From NCBI RefSeq assembly GCF_012396125.1, contig NZ_JAAXOX010000001.1, forward strand, positions 682,001-746,000: 64,000 bases of DNA, given 5' to 3'. Numbering within the stretch: position 1 is the stretch's first letter; every line of letters starts with the position of its first letter. Source of the stretch: Cellulomonas denverensis. Lineage in GTDB: Bacteria > Actinomycetota > Actinomycetes > Actinomycetales > Cellulomonadaceae. Position numbers and translations under genes: made by a program. The notes under the pieces were generated by a model. The model searched no databases and was not told where the DNA came from. It was given only the letters and a program-made list of their open reading frames with translations. Of this stretch, positions 36,663-45,311 are shown piece by piece.

Positions 36663-38960
36663 TCATACCCGCGAGTCCACCGCGTCCGCCGTCACCTCCG
36701 CCGCGGTGTCCACCCGGGCGGCCCGCAGCCGGGACATGATCACCGCCCCGAAGGCGACCCCGGCCGCGATCAGCGCGATGCCCAGCCGCAGCGGCTGGTT
36801 CGCGTCGTCGCCGACACTGACCGCCACCACCGCCGGGGCGATCAGCAACGCCACCAGGTTCATCACCTTGATCAGCGGGTTGATCGCCGGGCCCGCGGTG
36901 TCCTTGAACGGGTCGCCCACGGTGTCGCCGATCACCGCCGCCTCGTGCTCCGGCGACCCCTTGCCGCCGAACCGTCCGTCCTCGACCAGCTTCTTCGCGT
37001 TGTCCCAGGTGCCGCCGGCATTCGCCAGGAACACCGCCATCAACACCCCCGCGCCGATCGCCCCGGCCAGGAACCCGGCCAGTGGCCCGACCCCGAGCCC
37101 GAAGCCGACCGCGATCGGGGCGGACGCCGCCAGCAGCCCCGGGGTGGCCAGTTCCCGCAGCGAGTCCCGGGTGCAGATGTCCACCACCCGGCCGTACTCG
37201 GGCCGCTGCTGACCGGTCATGATCCCGGGCAGCTCCCGGAACTGGCGGCGCACCTCCAGCACGATCGCCCCCGCCGCCCGGGTCACCGCGTCGATGGCCA
37301 GGCCGCTGAACAGGAACACGGTCGCCGCCCCGAGGATCACGCCGACCAGGGTGATCGGGCTGATGATCTGGTAGTCGGTCATCGCCAGCACGATGTCGCC
37401 CGGCACCGCCGTCAGGTCGAGGTCGGCGATCGCGGTGCTGACCGCATCGGCATAGGAACCGAACAGCGCGGTCGCGGCCAGCACGGCGGTGGCGATCGCG
37501 ATCCCCTTGGTGACCGCCTTGGTGGTGTTGCCCACCGCGTCCAGGTCGGTCAGGATCTGCGCGCCCTCCTCGGTGACGTCGCCGGACATCTCCGCGATCC
37601 CCTGCGCGTTGTCGCTCACCGGGCCGAAGGTGTCCATCGCCACGATCACGCCCACCGTGGTGAGCAGCCCGCAGCCGGCCAGCGCGACCAGGAACAGCGA
37701 CAGCGCGATCGACCCGCCGGCCAGCAGGAACACCCCGCAGATCGCGGCGGCGATGATGCCCGCGGTGTAGACCGCCGACTCGAAGCCCACCCCGATGCCG
37801 GAGAGCACCACGGTCGCCGCCCCGGTGCGGGTGGTCCGCGCCACGTGAATGGTCGGCTTGGAGTCGGTGCCGGTGAAGTAACCGGTCACCCACAGGATCA
37901 GTCCGGCCAGCAGCACCCCGATCAGCACCGCCCCCGCCGCCACCCAGCGCGGATCGCCCGGGTGGTCCGCCAGGCCGGCGGTGCCGTCCAGCGCCCCGAA
38001 GCTGGACGGCAGGTAGACCAGCGCCGCCAGCCCGGCCAGCAGCGCCCCGGCCACCGCCGCGATCGCGAACCCGCGGTTGATCGCGGTCAGCCCGCTCTCC
38101 GACCCGCGCACCCGGGTCACCAGCACGCCCAGCGCCGCCACCACCGCACCGATCGCGGTCACCAGCAGCGGGAACACCAGCCCGTGCTCGCCATAGGCCG
38201 CCCGGCCGAGGATCAGCGCCGCCACCAGCGTCACCGCGTAGGACTCGAACAGGTCGGCCGCCATCCCGGCACAGTCGCCGACGTTGTCGCCCACGTTGTC
38301 CGCGATGGTCGCCGCATTGCGCGGGTCGTCCTCCGGGATGTGCTGCTCGACCTTCCCGACCAGGTCCGCGCCGACATCGGCCGCCTTGGTGAAGATCCCG
38401 CCGCCGACCCGCATGAACATCGCCAGCAGCGCCGCCCCGAAACCGAAGCCCTCCAGCACCGCCGGCGCCTGGCCGCGGTACAGCAGCACCACCGCCGCCG
38501 CACCCAGCAGGCCCAGCCCGACCACGCTCATCCCGACCACCCCGCCGGTCCGCAGCGCGATCCGCGCACCCTCCGCGCGGCCGCCGGGCCGGGACGCCGC
38601 GGCAGCGACCCGGACGTTCGCCCGGGTGGCCAGCCACATCCCCAGGTAGCCGATCGACGCGGAGAACGCCGCCCCCAGCAGGAAGAACACGCAGCGGCCG
38701 ATCTTGACGCCGGCGTCCCCGGGCAGCAGCACCAGCAGGAGCAGCACCACTACCGCAAACACGCTCAGCGTTCGCAACTGCCGGGACAGATACGCCTGCG
38801 CGCCCTCCTGGACCGCCAGCGCGATCTCCCGCATGGACGCGCTGCCCTCGTCCGCGGCCAGCACCTGCCGCCGCAGCACCAGCGCGATCACCAGCGCGGC
38901 GACCGCCACCACGGCGACCACCGCGACGATGACCAGACTGCCCGAGCCGAGATCGACCAT
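36663..38960 (-). CDS. hppA: Membrane-bound proton-pumping pyrophosphatase
   Basis: A 765-residue protein with about 16 hydrophobic segments. It couples pyrophosphate hydrolysis to H+ pumping. The catalytic DVGADLVGKVE, the acidic ADNVGDNVGDCAG and the C-terminal GDTVGDPFKDTAGPAINPLI are all present. The key site reads GNTTKAVTKG, with Lys where K+-dependent enzymes have Ala, so it should be the K+-independent type. ATG 38960 follows GGGGGA. It fits low-energy anaerobic growth with nitrate. Confidence 0.95.
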   Translation of the reverse strand: MVDLGSGSLVIVAVVAVVAVAALVIALVLRRQVLAADEGSASMREIALAVQEGAQAYLSRQLRTLSVFAVVVLLLLVLLPGDAGVKIGRCVFFLLGAAFSASIGYLGMWLATRANVRVAAAASRPGGRAEGARIALRTGGVVGMSVVGLGLLGAAAVVLLYRGQAPAVLEGFGFGAALLAMFMRVGGGIFTKAADVGADLVGKVEQHIPEDDPRNAATIADNVGDNVGDCAGMAADLFESYAVTLVAALILGRAAYGEHGLVFPLLVTAIGAVVAALGVLVTRVRGSESGLTAINRGFAIAAVAGALLAGLAALVYLPSSFGALDGTAGLADHPGDPRWVAAGAVLIGVLLAGLILWVTGYFTGTDSKPTIHVARTTRTGAATVVLSGIGVGFESAVYTAGIIAAAICGVFLLAGGSIALSLFLVALAGCGLLTTVGVIVAMDTFGPVSDNAQGIAEMSGDVTEEGAQILTDLDAVGNTTKAVTKGIAIATAVLAATALFGSYADAVSTAIADLDLTAVPGDIVLAMTDYQIISPITLVGVILGAATVFLFSGLAIDAVTRAAGAIVLEVRRQFRELPGIMTGQQRPEYGRVVDICTRDSLRELATPGLLAASAPIAVGFGLGVGPLAGFLAGAIGAGVLMAVFLANAGGTWDNAKKLVEDGRFGGKGSPEHEAAVIGDTVGDPFKDTAGPAINPLIKVMNLVALLIAPAVVAVSVGDDANQPLRLGIALIAAGVAFGAVIMSRLRAARVDTAAEVTADAVDSRV

Positions 38961-39104
38961 CGTTCCCCCTCGCCCACGGCGCACCGGGTGGCGGCGGCCG
39001 CGGCGGATCGAGCCCGGCCCCGTTGCCGAGCAGAGCGACACTGTAGGACGAAGGGGGATTTTTCGCTTGCATCCGGGTGAATGGGATCACCCACCCGGCC
39101 TCGT

Positions 39105-39458
39105 TCAGTCCTCGGCGACCCCCGGCGCGTTCAGCGCCTCGTCCCGGGTGGCCCGGACCGTGAACACCTGGTCCAGCGAGGTGATCCGGAAGACCTTCAG
39201 CAGCCGTTCGGCGTCGATCACCAGCTGGAGCTGCCCGTCCAGCCCGCGGACCCGCTTCAGCACGCCGACCAGGAGTCCGAGCCCGGTGGAGTCCATGAAC
39301 CGCACCGCGGTCAGATCGACGACCAGGTCGGTCCGGCCGGCATCGACCAGGGCGGTCAGCCGCTCGCGCAGGGCAGGTGCGGTGTAGACGTCGACCTCTC
39401 CGGTGACGTCGACGACCGTCCGGCCGTTCCTGGTGGTGCTCGACACAGTCACGTCCAC
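39105..39458 (-). CDS. STAS-domain anti-sigma factor antagonist
   Basis: A 117-residue single STAS domain: VVDVTGEVDVYTAPALRERL, LVVDLTAVRFMDSTGLGLLV (the phosphorylatable serine is in DSTG), and a C-terminal helix. Such proteins release an alternative sigma factor by binding its anti-sigma kinase when dephosphorylated. No kinase or sigma gene is beside it. GTG 39458 with GGGAGGGAG upstream is the chosen start; GTG 39452 is near. Divergent from the helicase. Confidence 0.88.
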   Translation of the reverse strand: MDVTVSSTTRNGRTVVDVTGEVDVYTAPALRERLTALVDAGRTDLVVDLTAVRFMDSTGLGLLVGVLKRVRGLDGQLQLVIDAERLLKVFRITSLDQVFTVRATRDEALNAPGVAED

Positions 39459-39671
39459 GAGCTGACTCCCTCCCTGCTGAGAGCATTCAAACAGACCGAC
39501 ACGCACGCAGTCAGCGGTGCAATCACCCACCACAGGGTGTGTTCTGCCACGCAAAACGTTGTCGGGTACACGGGATATCCGGTCGCGGGCCCGTGATTTT
39601 GGGTAGGCGAGCCCACTCTGCGGAGTGTGCGCCGTCGGTGGCGACCACCGCGTCGCCCCGCAGGGGTGAGG
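39459..39671. promoter_or_regulatory. Divergent intergenic region between STAS gene and helicase
   Basis: This 213-bp stretch is clearly less GC-rich than its surroundings (for example CACGCAAAACGTTGTCGGG and GTGATTTTGGGTAGG). It must hold the promoters of both genes. I could not assign -35/-10 boxes with confidence; GGGTAC at about 39567 resembles the -10 of SigB-type promoters. Confidence 0.4.
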
Positions 39672-42374
39672 ATGTTCACCGTGGACTCCCTCCTGGACCG
39701 GCTGCTCGCCGACGGCCGGCGCGACGGCCGGCTGACCCACCTGCGGGAGCTCCCCCAGCGCGAGGGCCGGACCGCCCCCTGGCCGGACTGGGCCGACCCC
39801 GCCCTGGTCGCCGGGTACCGCATGCTCGGCGTGGCGGAGCCGTGGCAGCACCAGGCCGACGCCGCGCAGGCCGCCTGGTCCGGGCAGCACACCGTGCTGT
39901 CCACCTCCACCGGGTCCGGGAAGTCGCTGGCGTTCTGGCTGCCCGCGCTCACCGCCGTCCGGGCCGGGCAGCACGTCCCCGCCGCCGACCGCGGACGGAT
40001 CGAGACCGTCACCCGGCGCGGCTCGGTGCTCTACCTGTGCCCCACCAAGGCGCTGGCCGCCGACCAGCTCAGTGCGGTGGACCGGGTGCTGACCGCCGGC
40101 GGGATCCGCGACATCCGGGTCACCACCTGCGACGGCGACACCGCCCGGGAGGAACGGCGCTGGATCGCCGACCACGCCGACGTGGTGCTGACCAACCCCG
40201 ACTTCCTGCACTTCGCCCTGCTGCCGCAGCACCGCCGCTGGTCCCGGCTGCTCGGTTCCCTGCGGTACGTGGTGCTCGACGAGTGCCACGCCTTCCGGGG
40301 CGTGTTCGGTGCCCACGTCGCCGCGGTGCTGCGCCGGCTGCGGCGACTGGCCGGGCTGTACGGCGCCGACCCGGTGTTCCTGCTCGCCTCGGCCACCACC
40401 GCCGACCCCGCCGCGAGTGCCGGCCGCCTGATCGGCGCGGACCCCGAGCTGATCCACTCCGTGCACCAGGACGCCTCCCCGGCCGGTCGCAAGACGATCG
40501 CGCTGTGGCAGCCGCCGGAGCTGCCCGGCGTCACCGGACCGTGGTCGGAGCTGGTGCCGGAGGAGGACCCGTGGGCGCTACCGCTGCCGGAGGTGCCGGT
40601 GGACGTCGACCGGGAGTCGGACGCCGGGGCGGGCGGGGGTGCTCCGCCGCAGGAGACCGCCGCCGACGGGACGGTCGAGGGTGACGTGCACGGGCGGACG
40701 GGTGCCGCGACCGGGGCGGTCGGGGGTGCCGCGGCCGGTGGAGGCGTCCCGGGTGTCGACGAGCCCAGCGCGGCGGGTGGCACCGAGAGTCGCGGCGCGG
40801 CGGGTGGCACCGAGAGTCGCGGCGCGGTGGGCGACGCGGAAGGCCACGGCCCGGTGGGCACCGGCGAGGACGTGGTGGCCGAGGACACCGAACGACCGCG
40901 CCGATCCGCCACCGCCGAGACCGCCGAACTCCTCGCCGACCTCACCGCCGCCGGCGCCCGGTCACTCGCCTTCACCCGCTCCCGCCGCGCCGCCGAGTCG
41001 GTCGCCACCGTGACCCGCGAGCACCTCCGGCCGATCGACCCCGGTCTGGCCGCCGCGGTCGCCGCCTACCGCGGTGGCTACCTGCCCGAGGAGCGGCGCG
41101 AGCTGGAGGAGGCGATCCGCACCGGTCGGTTGCGGGCGCTGGCCACCACCAATGCGCTGGAGCTCGGGGTGGACATCTCCGGCCTGGACGCGGTGGTGAT
41201 CGCCGGCTGGCCGGGCACCCGGGTGTCGCTGTGGCAACAGGCCGGCCGGGCCGGACGGGCCGGGGCCGACGGTCTGGTGATCCTGGTCGCGCGGGAGGAC
41301 CCGCTGGACACCTACGTCGTGCACCACCCGGAGGCCGTGCTCGACGCACCGGTGGAGGCAACGGTCTTCGACCCGGGCAACCCGTACGTCCTCGCCCCGC
41401 ACCTGTGCGCCGCCGCCGCCGAGACCCCGTTGCGCGCCGAGGAACTCGACCTGTTCGGGCCGCACACCCGCGAGCTGCTGGACGTCCTGGTCGCCCAGGG
41501 TGCCCTGCGCCGCCGACCCTCCGGCTGGTACTGGACCCATCCCGAGCAGGCGACCCGGCTCACGGACCTGCGCGGTACCGGGGGCGACCCGGTCCGGGTG
41601 GTGGAGTCCTCGACCGGCCGGTTGCTCGGCACCGTCGACGCCGCCTCGGCCGACTCGACCGTGCACGACGGGGCGGTCTACGTGCACCAGGGAGCCGGCT
41701 ACGTGGTCTCCGAGCTGAACCTGGCCGACGGAGTGGCACTCGCCGAGCGGCGGGACGTCGACTACGGCACCTGGTCCCGCTGGCTCACCACGGTCGAGAT
41801 CCAGGAGACGACGCAGGAGCAGCACTGGGGTCCGATCACCTGGGGCTTCGGCGTGGTCGACGTGACGACCCAGGTGATGAGCTACCAGCGCAAGCGCATC
41901 CCCGACCTGCAGGTGCTCGGCGCCGAGACCCTGGACCTGCCCGCCCGCACGCTGCGCACCACCGCGGTCTGGTGGACCGCGCCCGCCGAGGTGCTGGAAC
42001 AGGCCGGGGTCACCCAGGAGCTCGCGCCCGGTGCGCTGCACGCCGCCGAACACGCCTCGATCGGCCTCCTTCCCCTGCTGGCCACCTGCGATCGCTGGGA
42101 CCTCGGCGGCGTCTCGACCGCGATGCACGCCGACACCGAACAGGCCACCGTGTTCGTCCACGACGCCTACCCCGGTGGGGCGGGCTTCGCCGAGCGCGGC
42201 TTCGACCTCGGGACCACCTGGCTGCGCGCCACCCGCGACGCGGTCGCCACCTGCCCGTGCCGGACCGGCTGCCCGGCCTGTGTGCAGTCCCCGAAGTGCG
42301 GGAACGGCAACAACCCCCTGGAGAAGGCGGCGGCGGTCCGGCTGCTGGACGCGGTGCTGTCGCACACCGGCTGA
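39672..42374 (+). CDS. DEAD/DEAH-type helicase with DUF1998 zinc region (MrfA/Hrq1 group)
   Basis: A 900-residue superfamily 2 helicase. Motif I STSTGSGKSLAF (about 78-89), motif II VLDECHAF (DECH), motif III LASATT, motif V/VI TNALELGVDISGLD and QQAGRAGRAG are intact. The C-terminal DUF1998 part ends in CPCRTGCPACVQSPKCG, the four-cysteine group of MrfA, a DNA-repair helicase. Between the two RecA halves (about 315-410) lies a Gly/Ala/Glu-rich insert with a 27-bp tandem repeat at the DNA level. ATG 39672 has GAGG directly upstream, so the exact start is somewhat open. Confidence 0.9.
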   Translation: MFTVDSLLDRLLADGRRDGRLTHLRELPQREGRTAPWPDWADPALVAGYRMLGVAEPWQHQADAAQAAWSGQHTVLSTSTGSGKSLAFWLPALTAVRAGQHVPAADRGRIETVTRRGSVLYLCPTKALAADQLSAVDRVLTAGGIRDIRVTTCDGDTAREERRWIADHADVVLTNPDFLHFALLPQHRRWSRLLGSLRYVVLDECHAFRGVFGAHVAAVLRRLRRLAGLYGADPVFLLASATTADPAASAGRLIGADPELIHSVHQDASPAGRKTIALWQPPELPGVTGPWSELVPEEDPWALPLPEVPVDVDRESDAGAGGGAPPQETAADGTVEGDVHGRTGAATGAVGGAAAGGGVPGVDEPSAAGGTESRGAAGGTESRGAVGDAEGHGPVGTGEDVVAEDTERPRRSATAETAELLADLTAAGARSLAFTRSRRAAESVATVTREHLRPIDPGLAAAVAAYRGGYLPEERRELEEAIRTGRLRALATTNALELGVDISGLDAVVIAGWPGTRVSLWQQAGRAGRAGADGLVILVAREDPLDTYVVHHPEAVLDAPVEATVFDPGNPYVLAPHLCAAAAETPLRAEELDLFGPHTRELLDVLVAQGALRRRPSGWYWTHPEQATRLTDLRGTGGDPVRVVESSTGRLLGTVDAASADSTVHDGAVYVHQGAGYVVSELNLADGVALAERRDVDYGTWSRWLTTVEIQETTQEQHWGPITWGFGVVDVTTQVMSYQRKRIPDLQVLGAETLDLPARTLRTTAVWWTAPAEVLEQAGVTQELAPGALHAAEHASIGLLPLLATCDRWDLGGVSTAMHADTEQATVFVHDAYPGGAGFAERGFDLGTTWLRATRDAVATCPCRTGCPACVQSPKCGNGNNPLEKAAAVRLLDAVLSHTG
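40771..40824. repeat. Two tandem copies of a 27-bp unit inside the helicase gene
   Basis: A 27-bp unit beginning CGGCGGGTGGCACCGAGAGT is repeated exactly in tandem, encoding the nine-residue unit AAGGTESRG twice in the linker between the two helicase lobes. In frame, so the protein stays open. Confidence 0.85.
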
Positions 42375-42397
42375 CCGGGGCATAGCCCTCGGACCCG

Positions 42398-42853
42398 TCA
42401 GCGACCGCCGCCCCGGGCGGAGGCGGGACCAGCCCGGGCCGCAGCGGTCGCCGTACCGAACGGCACCGACACCACCACCTCGATCCGGACCACGCCGCCC
42501 TCGATCAGCGCGCAGCTGTGCGGGACGGCTCCGTTTCGCCGGACCACCTCCTCCGCCAGCGCGCAGCCGTCACCGGTGCCACGCAGCGCGGTCGCCCCGG
42601 CGATCGCCGCCAGGTCCGCAGCACTCTGCGCCCGGCCGCGCGCCTGCTCCGCCTGACCCAGGAGAGCGAGCCAGCCGATCAGGACCAGCACCGAGGCGAT
42701 CACCGCGAGCGCCAGCACCGACCCCGACCCCCGGTCACGGTCCGCGCGGTGGTCGCGCTCCGCTGGTCCACGCCGAGGTCGCGGTCCCGCGCCGGTGTGC
42801 GGTGTCCCGGCCCGGGCCCGTCGAGTTGCCTCGGCGGTGATGCTTCGACCCAC
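42398..42853 (-). CDS. Rv3654c-like TadE-related pseudopilin
   Basis: The recognisable part is the last 110 residues: GSGSVLALAVIASVLVLIGW, a membrane helix, then QARGRAQSAADLAAIAGATA, as in the short TadE-like proteins at the end of actinobacterial tad loci (Rv3654c type). The start is unresolved. I set it at GTG 42853; ATG 42949, overlapping tadE by 16 bp, would add an Arg-rich stretch, and a shorter form near 42745 is also likely. No ribosome site decides it. Confidence 0.6.
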   Translation of the reverse strand: MGRSITAEATRRARAGTPHTGAGPRPRRGPAERDHRADRDRGSGSVLALAVIASVLVLIGWLALLGQAEQARGRAQSAADLAAIAGATALRGTGDGCALAEEVVRRNGAVPHSCALIEGGVVRIEVVVSVPFGTATAAARAGPASARGGGR

Positions 42854-42933
42854 GCAGTCGCTGCGGCGGTCATGGTCCGGCCCGCACCGTCCGCCGTGCC
42901 ACGTACGACCCGATCCGGCCATCACCGCCGCGA

Positions 42934-43275
42934 TCACGGTTCGGCCCATGCGGTCGCCGCAGCACTCACGGTGATCGCGCCGACGACCGGGAGGCTGGGG
43001 CCGAGGTCGCGGTGCACCACCACCTCGACCCAGCCGTCCGTGCGATGCACCGCGACCCGGACCCCACCACCCCCGACCCGCTCGGCCACCTCGGCGACGA
43101 CCTGATCCGGCTCGCCGATGGCGGCGCTCCTGGCTCCGGCCCGCGCGGCGTCGGCGCACCGCATCTGCGCCACCGCACAGGACGCGATCACCAGGAGCGC
43201 CGCGATCAGCAGGGTCACCACCGGGAGCACGACGGCGAACTCGGCGGTGACGGCCCCGCGCTCGCGGTCGTCCAC
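42934..43275 (-). CDS. tadE: TadE-family pseudopilin
   Basis: A 113-residue small pilin-like protein. The N-terminal GAVTAEFAVVLPVVTLLIAA gives the TAE(F) prepilin cleavage region and single membrane helix of TadE, followed by ADAARAGARSAAIG. The rest is a short extracellular beta domain. GTG 43275 was chosen (VDDRERGAV...); GTG 43308 would overlap the DUF4244 gene. Second gene of the DUF4244-tadE operon. Confidence 0.82.
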   Translation of the reverse strand: MDDRERGAVTAEFAVVLPVVTLLIAALLVIASCAVAQMRCADAARAGARSAAIGEPDQVVAEVAERVGGGGVRVAVHRTDGWVEVVVHRDLGPSLPVVGAITVSAAATAWAEP

Positions 43276-43291
43276 CGACGGTCCGCGTCGC

Positions 43292-43855
43292 TCACACCGA
43301 CAGCGCACCGCGGACGAGGCCGGTGAGTGCCTCCCGCACCTCGGCGGAGGTGAGGATGACGATCAGCAGGCCCGCGAAGCCGACCGCCGCGAGCAGCACC
43401 ACCGCGTACTCGGCGGTGGCCATGCCCGCGTCGGGCAACCCACGCCGCCACCGGCGCCGGGGCCGCGTGGGAGCCGCGGGCGTGCGGAGCTGGACGACCT
43501 CCGCCAGCGGAGCCTCGTCGGCGGACTCGACCTGACCGGGCCGGCGGGCGCCGCCGAGCAGGGTCTGGTGCGCGGTGATCGTCGCAGCGGCGACATCGGC
43601 ACGGGTGCTCCGTTCCTCCGCCGGACCGCGCTGCTGCGGGATCTGGGTGCCGCACTCCTCCGGGAACCACGGCCCGCGCGGCTCCTGGACCGACGGGCTG
43701 CGCTGCTCCTGGACCGACGGGCTGCGCGACTCCTGGATCGACGGACTGCGCGGCTCCGGAGGGACCGGGTCGTGCTGCTCCTGGAGCGACGGGCCGTGTT
43801 GCTCCGGGGTCCGCGGTCCGTCCGCCTGGGTCCGGGTCATGTGCTCGACTGTCAT
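43292..43855 (-). CDS. DUF4244 Flp-type pilin with a long 8-residue-repeat N-terminus
   Basis: A 187-residue protein. The last 50 residues are a DUF4244/Flp pilin (DAGMATAEYAVVLLAAVGFA, then GLLIVILTS), the likely structural subunit of the tad pilus. The first 135 residues are unusual: about eight copies of an eight-residue unit such as EQRSPSVQ, ESRSPSIQ and EQHGPSLQ, then a charged linker. Typical family members are only 60-90 residues. ATG 43855 follows AGGACAG. If the pilin is processed at the usual site, the repeat part would be removed as a very long leader. Confidence 0.8.
   Translation of the reverse strand: MTVEHMTRTQADGPRTPEQHGPSLQEQHDPVPPEPRSPSIQESRSPSVQEQRSPSVQEPRGPWFPEECGTQIPQQRGPAEERSTRADVAAATITAHQTLLGGARRPGQVESADEAPLAEVVQLRTPAAPTRPRRRWRRGLPDAGMATAEYAVVLLAAVGFAGLLIVILTSAEVREALTGLVRGALSV
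43682..43801. repeat. Five tandem copies of a 24-bp unit in the DUF4244 gene
   Basis: CTCCTGGACCGACGGGCTGC plus four bases recurs every 24 bp from 43682, with copies at 43706, 43730, 43754 and 43778 (the fourth and fifth diverged). It encodes the eight-residue repeats of the pilin's N-terminal extension. Not a CRISPR: no spacers and in frame. Confidence 0.85.
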
Positions 43856-43940
43856 CTGTCCTGCTCCCCAACTCCGGCCCTTTGCCGGTCAGCACGACCC
43901 TCGCCGCCCGGCGCCCTCGCTCCCAGGGGGTGGGCGGCCG

Positions 43941-43979
43941 CCTGGGGACCACGGCGCCACAACACCCCCTGTGGACAGG
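43941..43979 (-). promoter_or_regulatory. Paired tad motif, copy 1 (upstream of DUF4244-tadE)
   Basis: CCTGGGGACCAC (43941) and GTGGACAGG (43971) are separated by 18 bp. The same two words with the same 30-bp offset occur at 47243-47281 upstream of ssd-tadA. Here the copy is about 90 bp upstream of the DUF4244 start, in the gap after tadC. Confidence 0.65.
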
Positions 43980-43990
43980 GGTGCGGCCCG

Positions 43991-44524
43991 TCATCCGGCG
44001 AGGCGGCCGGCCAGGGAGATCAACACCGGCACCACGCCGATCAGCACGAACGCGGGCAGGAAGCAGAGCCCCAGTGGCAGCACGAGGCGCACCCCCAGCT
44101 TCGAGGTCGCCTCGCGGGCCCGTCTCCGCCTGGCCTGTCGCTCCTCGACCGCGGCGGACCGCAGTGCCGGGGCAGCCGAGGCACCGGTGGTCCAGGCCGG
44201 TTCGAGAGCGGTCCGCGCCGGGCTCATCGTGGGTGGCACGTCGGACCAGGCGGCGGCCCACTCCGCGCCGAGCAACAGGGCGGCGGCAACCCGGCGCAGC
44301 GGCTCACCTCCGGGGCCGAGCGCCGCACCGACCGTGGCCAGCGCGCGGGGCAGATCGGCACCGGCCTCCACGGCGGTGGCGAGCAGGTCGAGGACGAGCG
44401 CGGGGTCCACTGGCTCGGCCGCACGAGGCGCCACGCGGGTGCGGACCGGCCGACCGGATACGGGGAACAGCAGGAACACGGCGCACCCCGCGAGCGCCGC
44501 GACGAGCTCAGCGCCGGCCGGCAT
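43991..44524 (-). CDS. tadC: Tad secretion inner-membrane protein TadC
   Basis: A 177-residue T2SF-type platform protein, half the size of proteobacterial TadC as usual in actinobacteria. It has an N-terminal helix (LVAALAGCAVFLLFPV), the cytoplasmic helical region LVLDLLATAVEAGADLPRAL, and two C-terminal helices (VRLVLPLGLCFLPAFVLIGV). It overlaps the tadB end by 17 bp. Last gene of the ssd-tadABC operon. Confidence 0.85.
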   Translation of the reverse strand: MPAGAELVAALAGCAVFLLFPVSGRPVRTRVAPRAAEPVDPALVLDLLATAVEAGADLPRALATVGAALGPGGEPLRRVAAALLLGAEWAAAWSDVPPTMSPARTALEPAWTTGASAAPALRSAAVEERQARRRRAREATSKLGVRLVLPLGLCFLPAFVLIGVVPVLISLAGRLAG

Positions 44525-45311
44525 CGACGCTCCCCGCCGCGCGAGCCCGGGCCACCAGTCGCCCGATCCACCACCGCCCGAGCAGCGCGCAGGTGCCGCC
44601 GAGCAGCAGGCAGAGCGACCCGACACCGCCGTCCAGGAGCACGGCCAGCGGGGCCGCCCCGACGACCACCCCGAGCAGGACACCCCAGAGCGGGAGCCAG
44701 CTCAGCAGCCGCACGGTCTGGCGTGGCGCGGCGAGGGCGGCGGCGGTCTCGGCCTCGGCCTCGTGCTCGGCCTCGACGGTGCGGATCGCCCGCTCCAGCA
44801 CCGGTGCCAGCGGGGCGCCGAGTTCTGCGGCGACCCGGCACGCGGCGAGGACCGACCCGGCATGGCGGGCAGCCACGATCGCCGGAGCAGCAGGAGCAGC
44901 AGCGACGCGAACGGCAGAGGTCGTGGGGGTGGCGGAGACGGCAGCGACGGGGCCAGCCGGAGATGCGGCACGGGCGGAGGCAGCAGCGCGCGTGCCGACG
45001 GCGGAGGCGGCGCCCCTCGCGATCCCCACCGCGCGCAGCAGCACGTCCAGCTCTGGCACCCCGTCCGGCCCCACCCCCACGCCGAGGTGCGCCTCCCACA
45101 CCACCGCGGGCGACCCGCCAGCCCGCAGCCCCGCCGCGACCGCCCCCAGCAACCGGATCAACTCCGCGGTCGGCGACACCGATCGGCGTCGCCCCGGCAC
45201 CCGCAGACGGCGAGCCCGACCCGGCCGGACCCGTGCGGCGGCGGGTGCGGGCCCGGCGAACCACAGCACGGCGAGCCCACACAGCCCTCCCACCAGCGCG
45301 GCGCCGGTCAC
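44508..45311 (-). CDS. tadB: Tad secretion inner-membrane protein TadB
   Basis: A 267-residue partner of TadC. It has two N-terminal hydrophobic parts, the ELIRLLGAVAAGLRAGGSPA helical core, LGAPLAPVLERAIRTVEAE, and two C-terminal helices. A strongly Ala-rich insert of about 55 residues (around 108-165, e.g. AAASARAASPAGPVAAVSAT) splits the core. The GTG at 45311 overlaps the tadA stop (GTGA). Confidence 0.83.
   Translation of the reverse strand: MTGAALVGGLCGLAVLWFAGPAPAAARVRPGRARRLRVPGRRRSVSPTAELIRLLGAVAAGLRAGGSPAVVWEAHLGVGVGPDGVPELDVLLRAVGIARGAASAVGTRAAASARAASPAGPVAAVSATPTTSAVRVAAAPAAPAIVAARHAGSVLAACRVAAELGAPLAPVLERAIRTVEAEHEAEAETAAALAAPRQTVRLLSWLPLWGVLLGVVVGAAPLAVLLDGGVGSLCLLLGGTCALLGRWWIGRLVARARAAGSVDAGRR

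Noticed and set aside
39048-39098. Terminator and promoter between the STAS gene and hppA
   Set aside because: There is a small CCGGGTG/CACCCGG stem and a T-run, but they are in the wrong order for the leftward transcript, and no convincing promoter boxes were found.
43682-43801. CRISPR array
   Set aside because: The 24-bp units are directly adjacent without spacers, in frame inside a pilin gene, and no cas genes are present.
43971-43979. DnaA box in the tad motif
   Set aside because: The reverse complement CCTGTCCAC resembles TTGTCCACA only in part, and there are no clusters or origin genes nearby.
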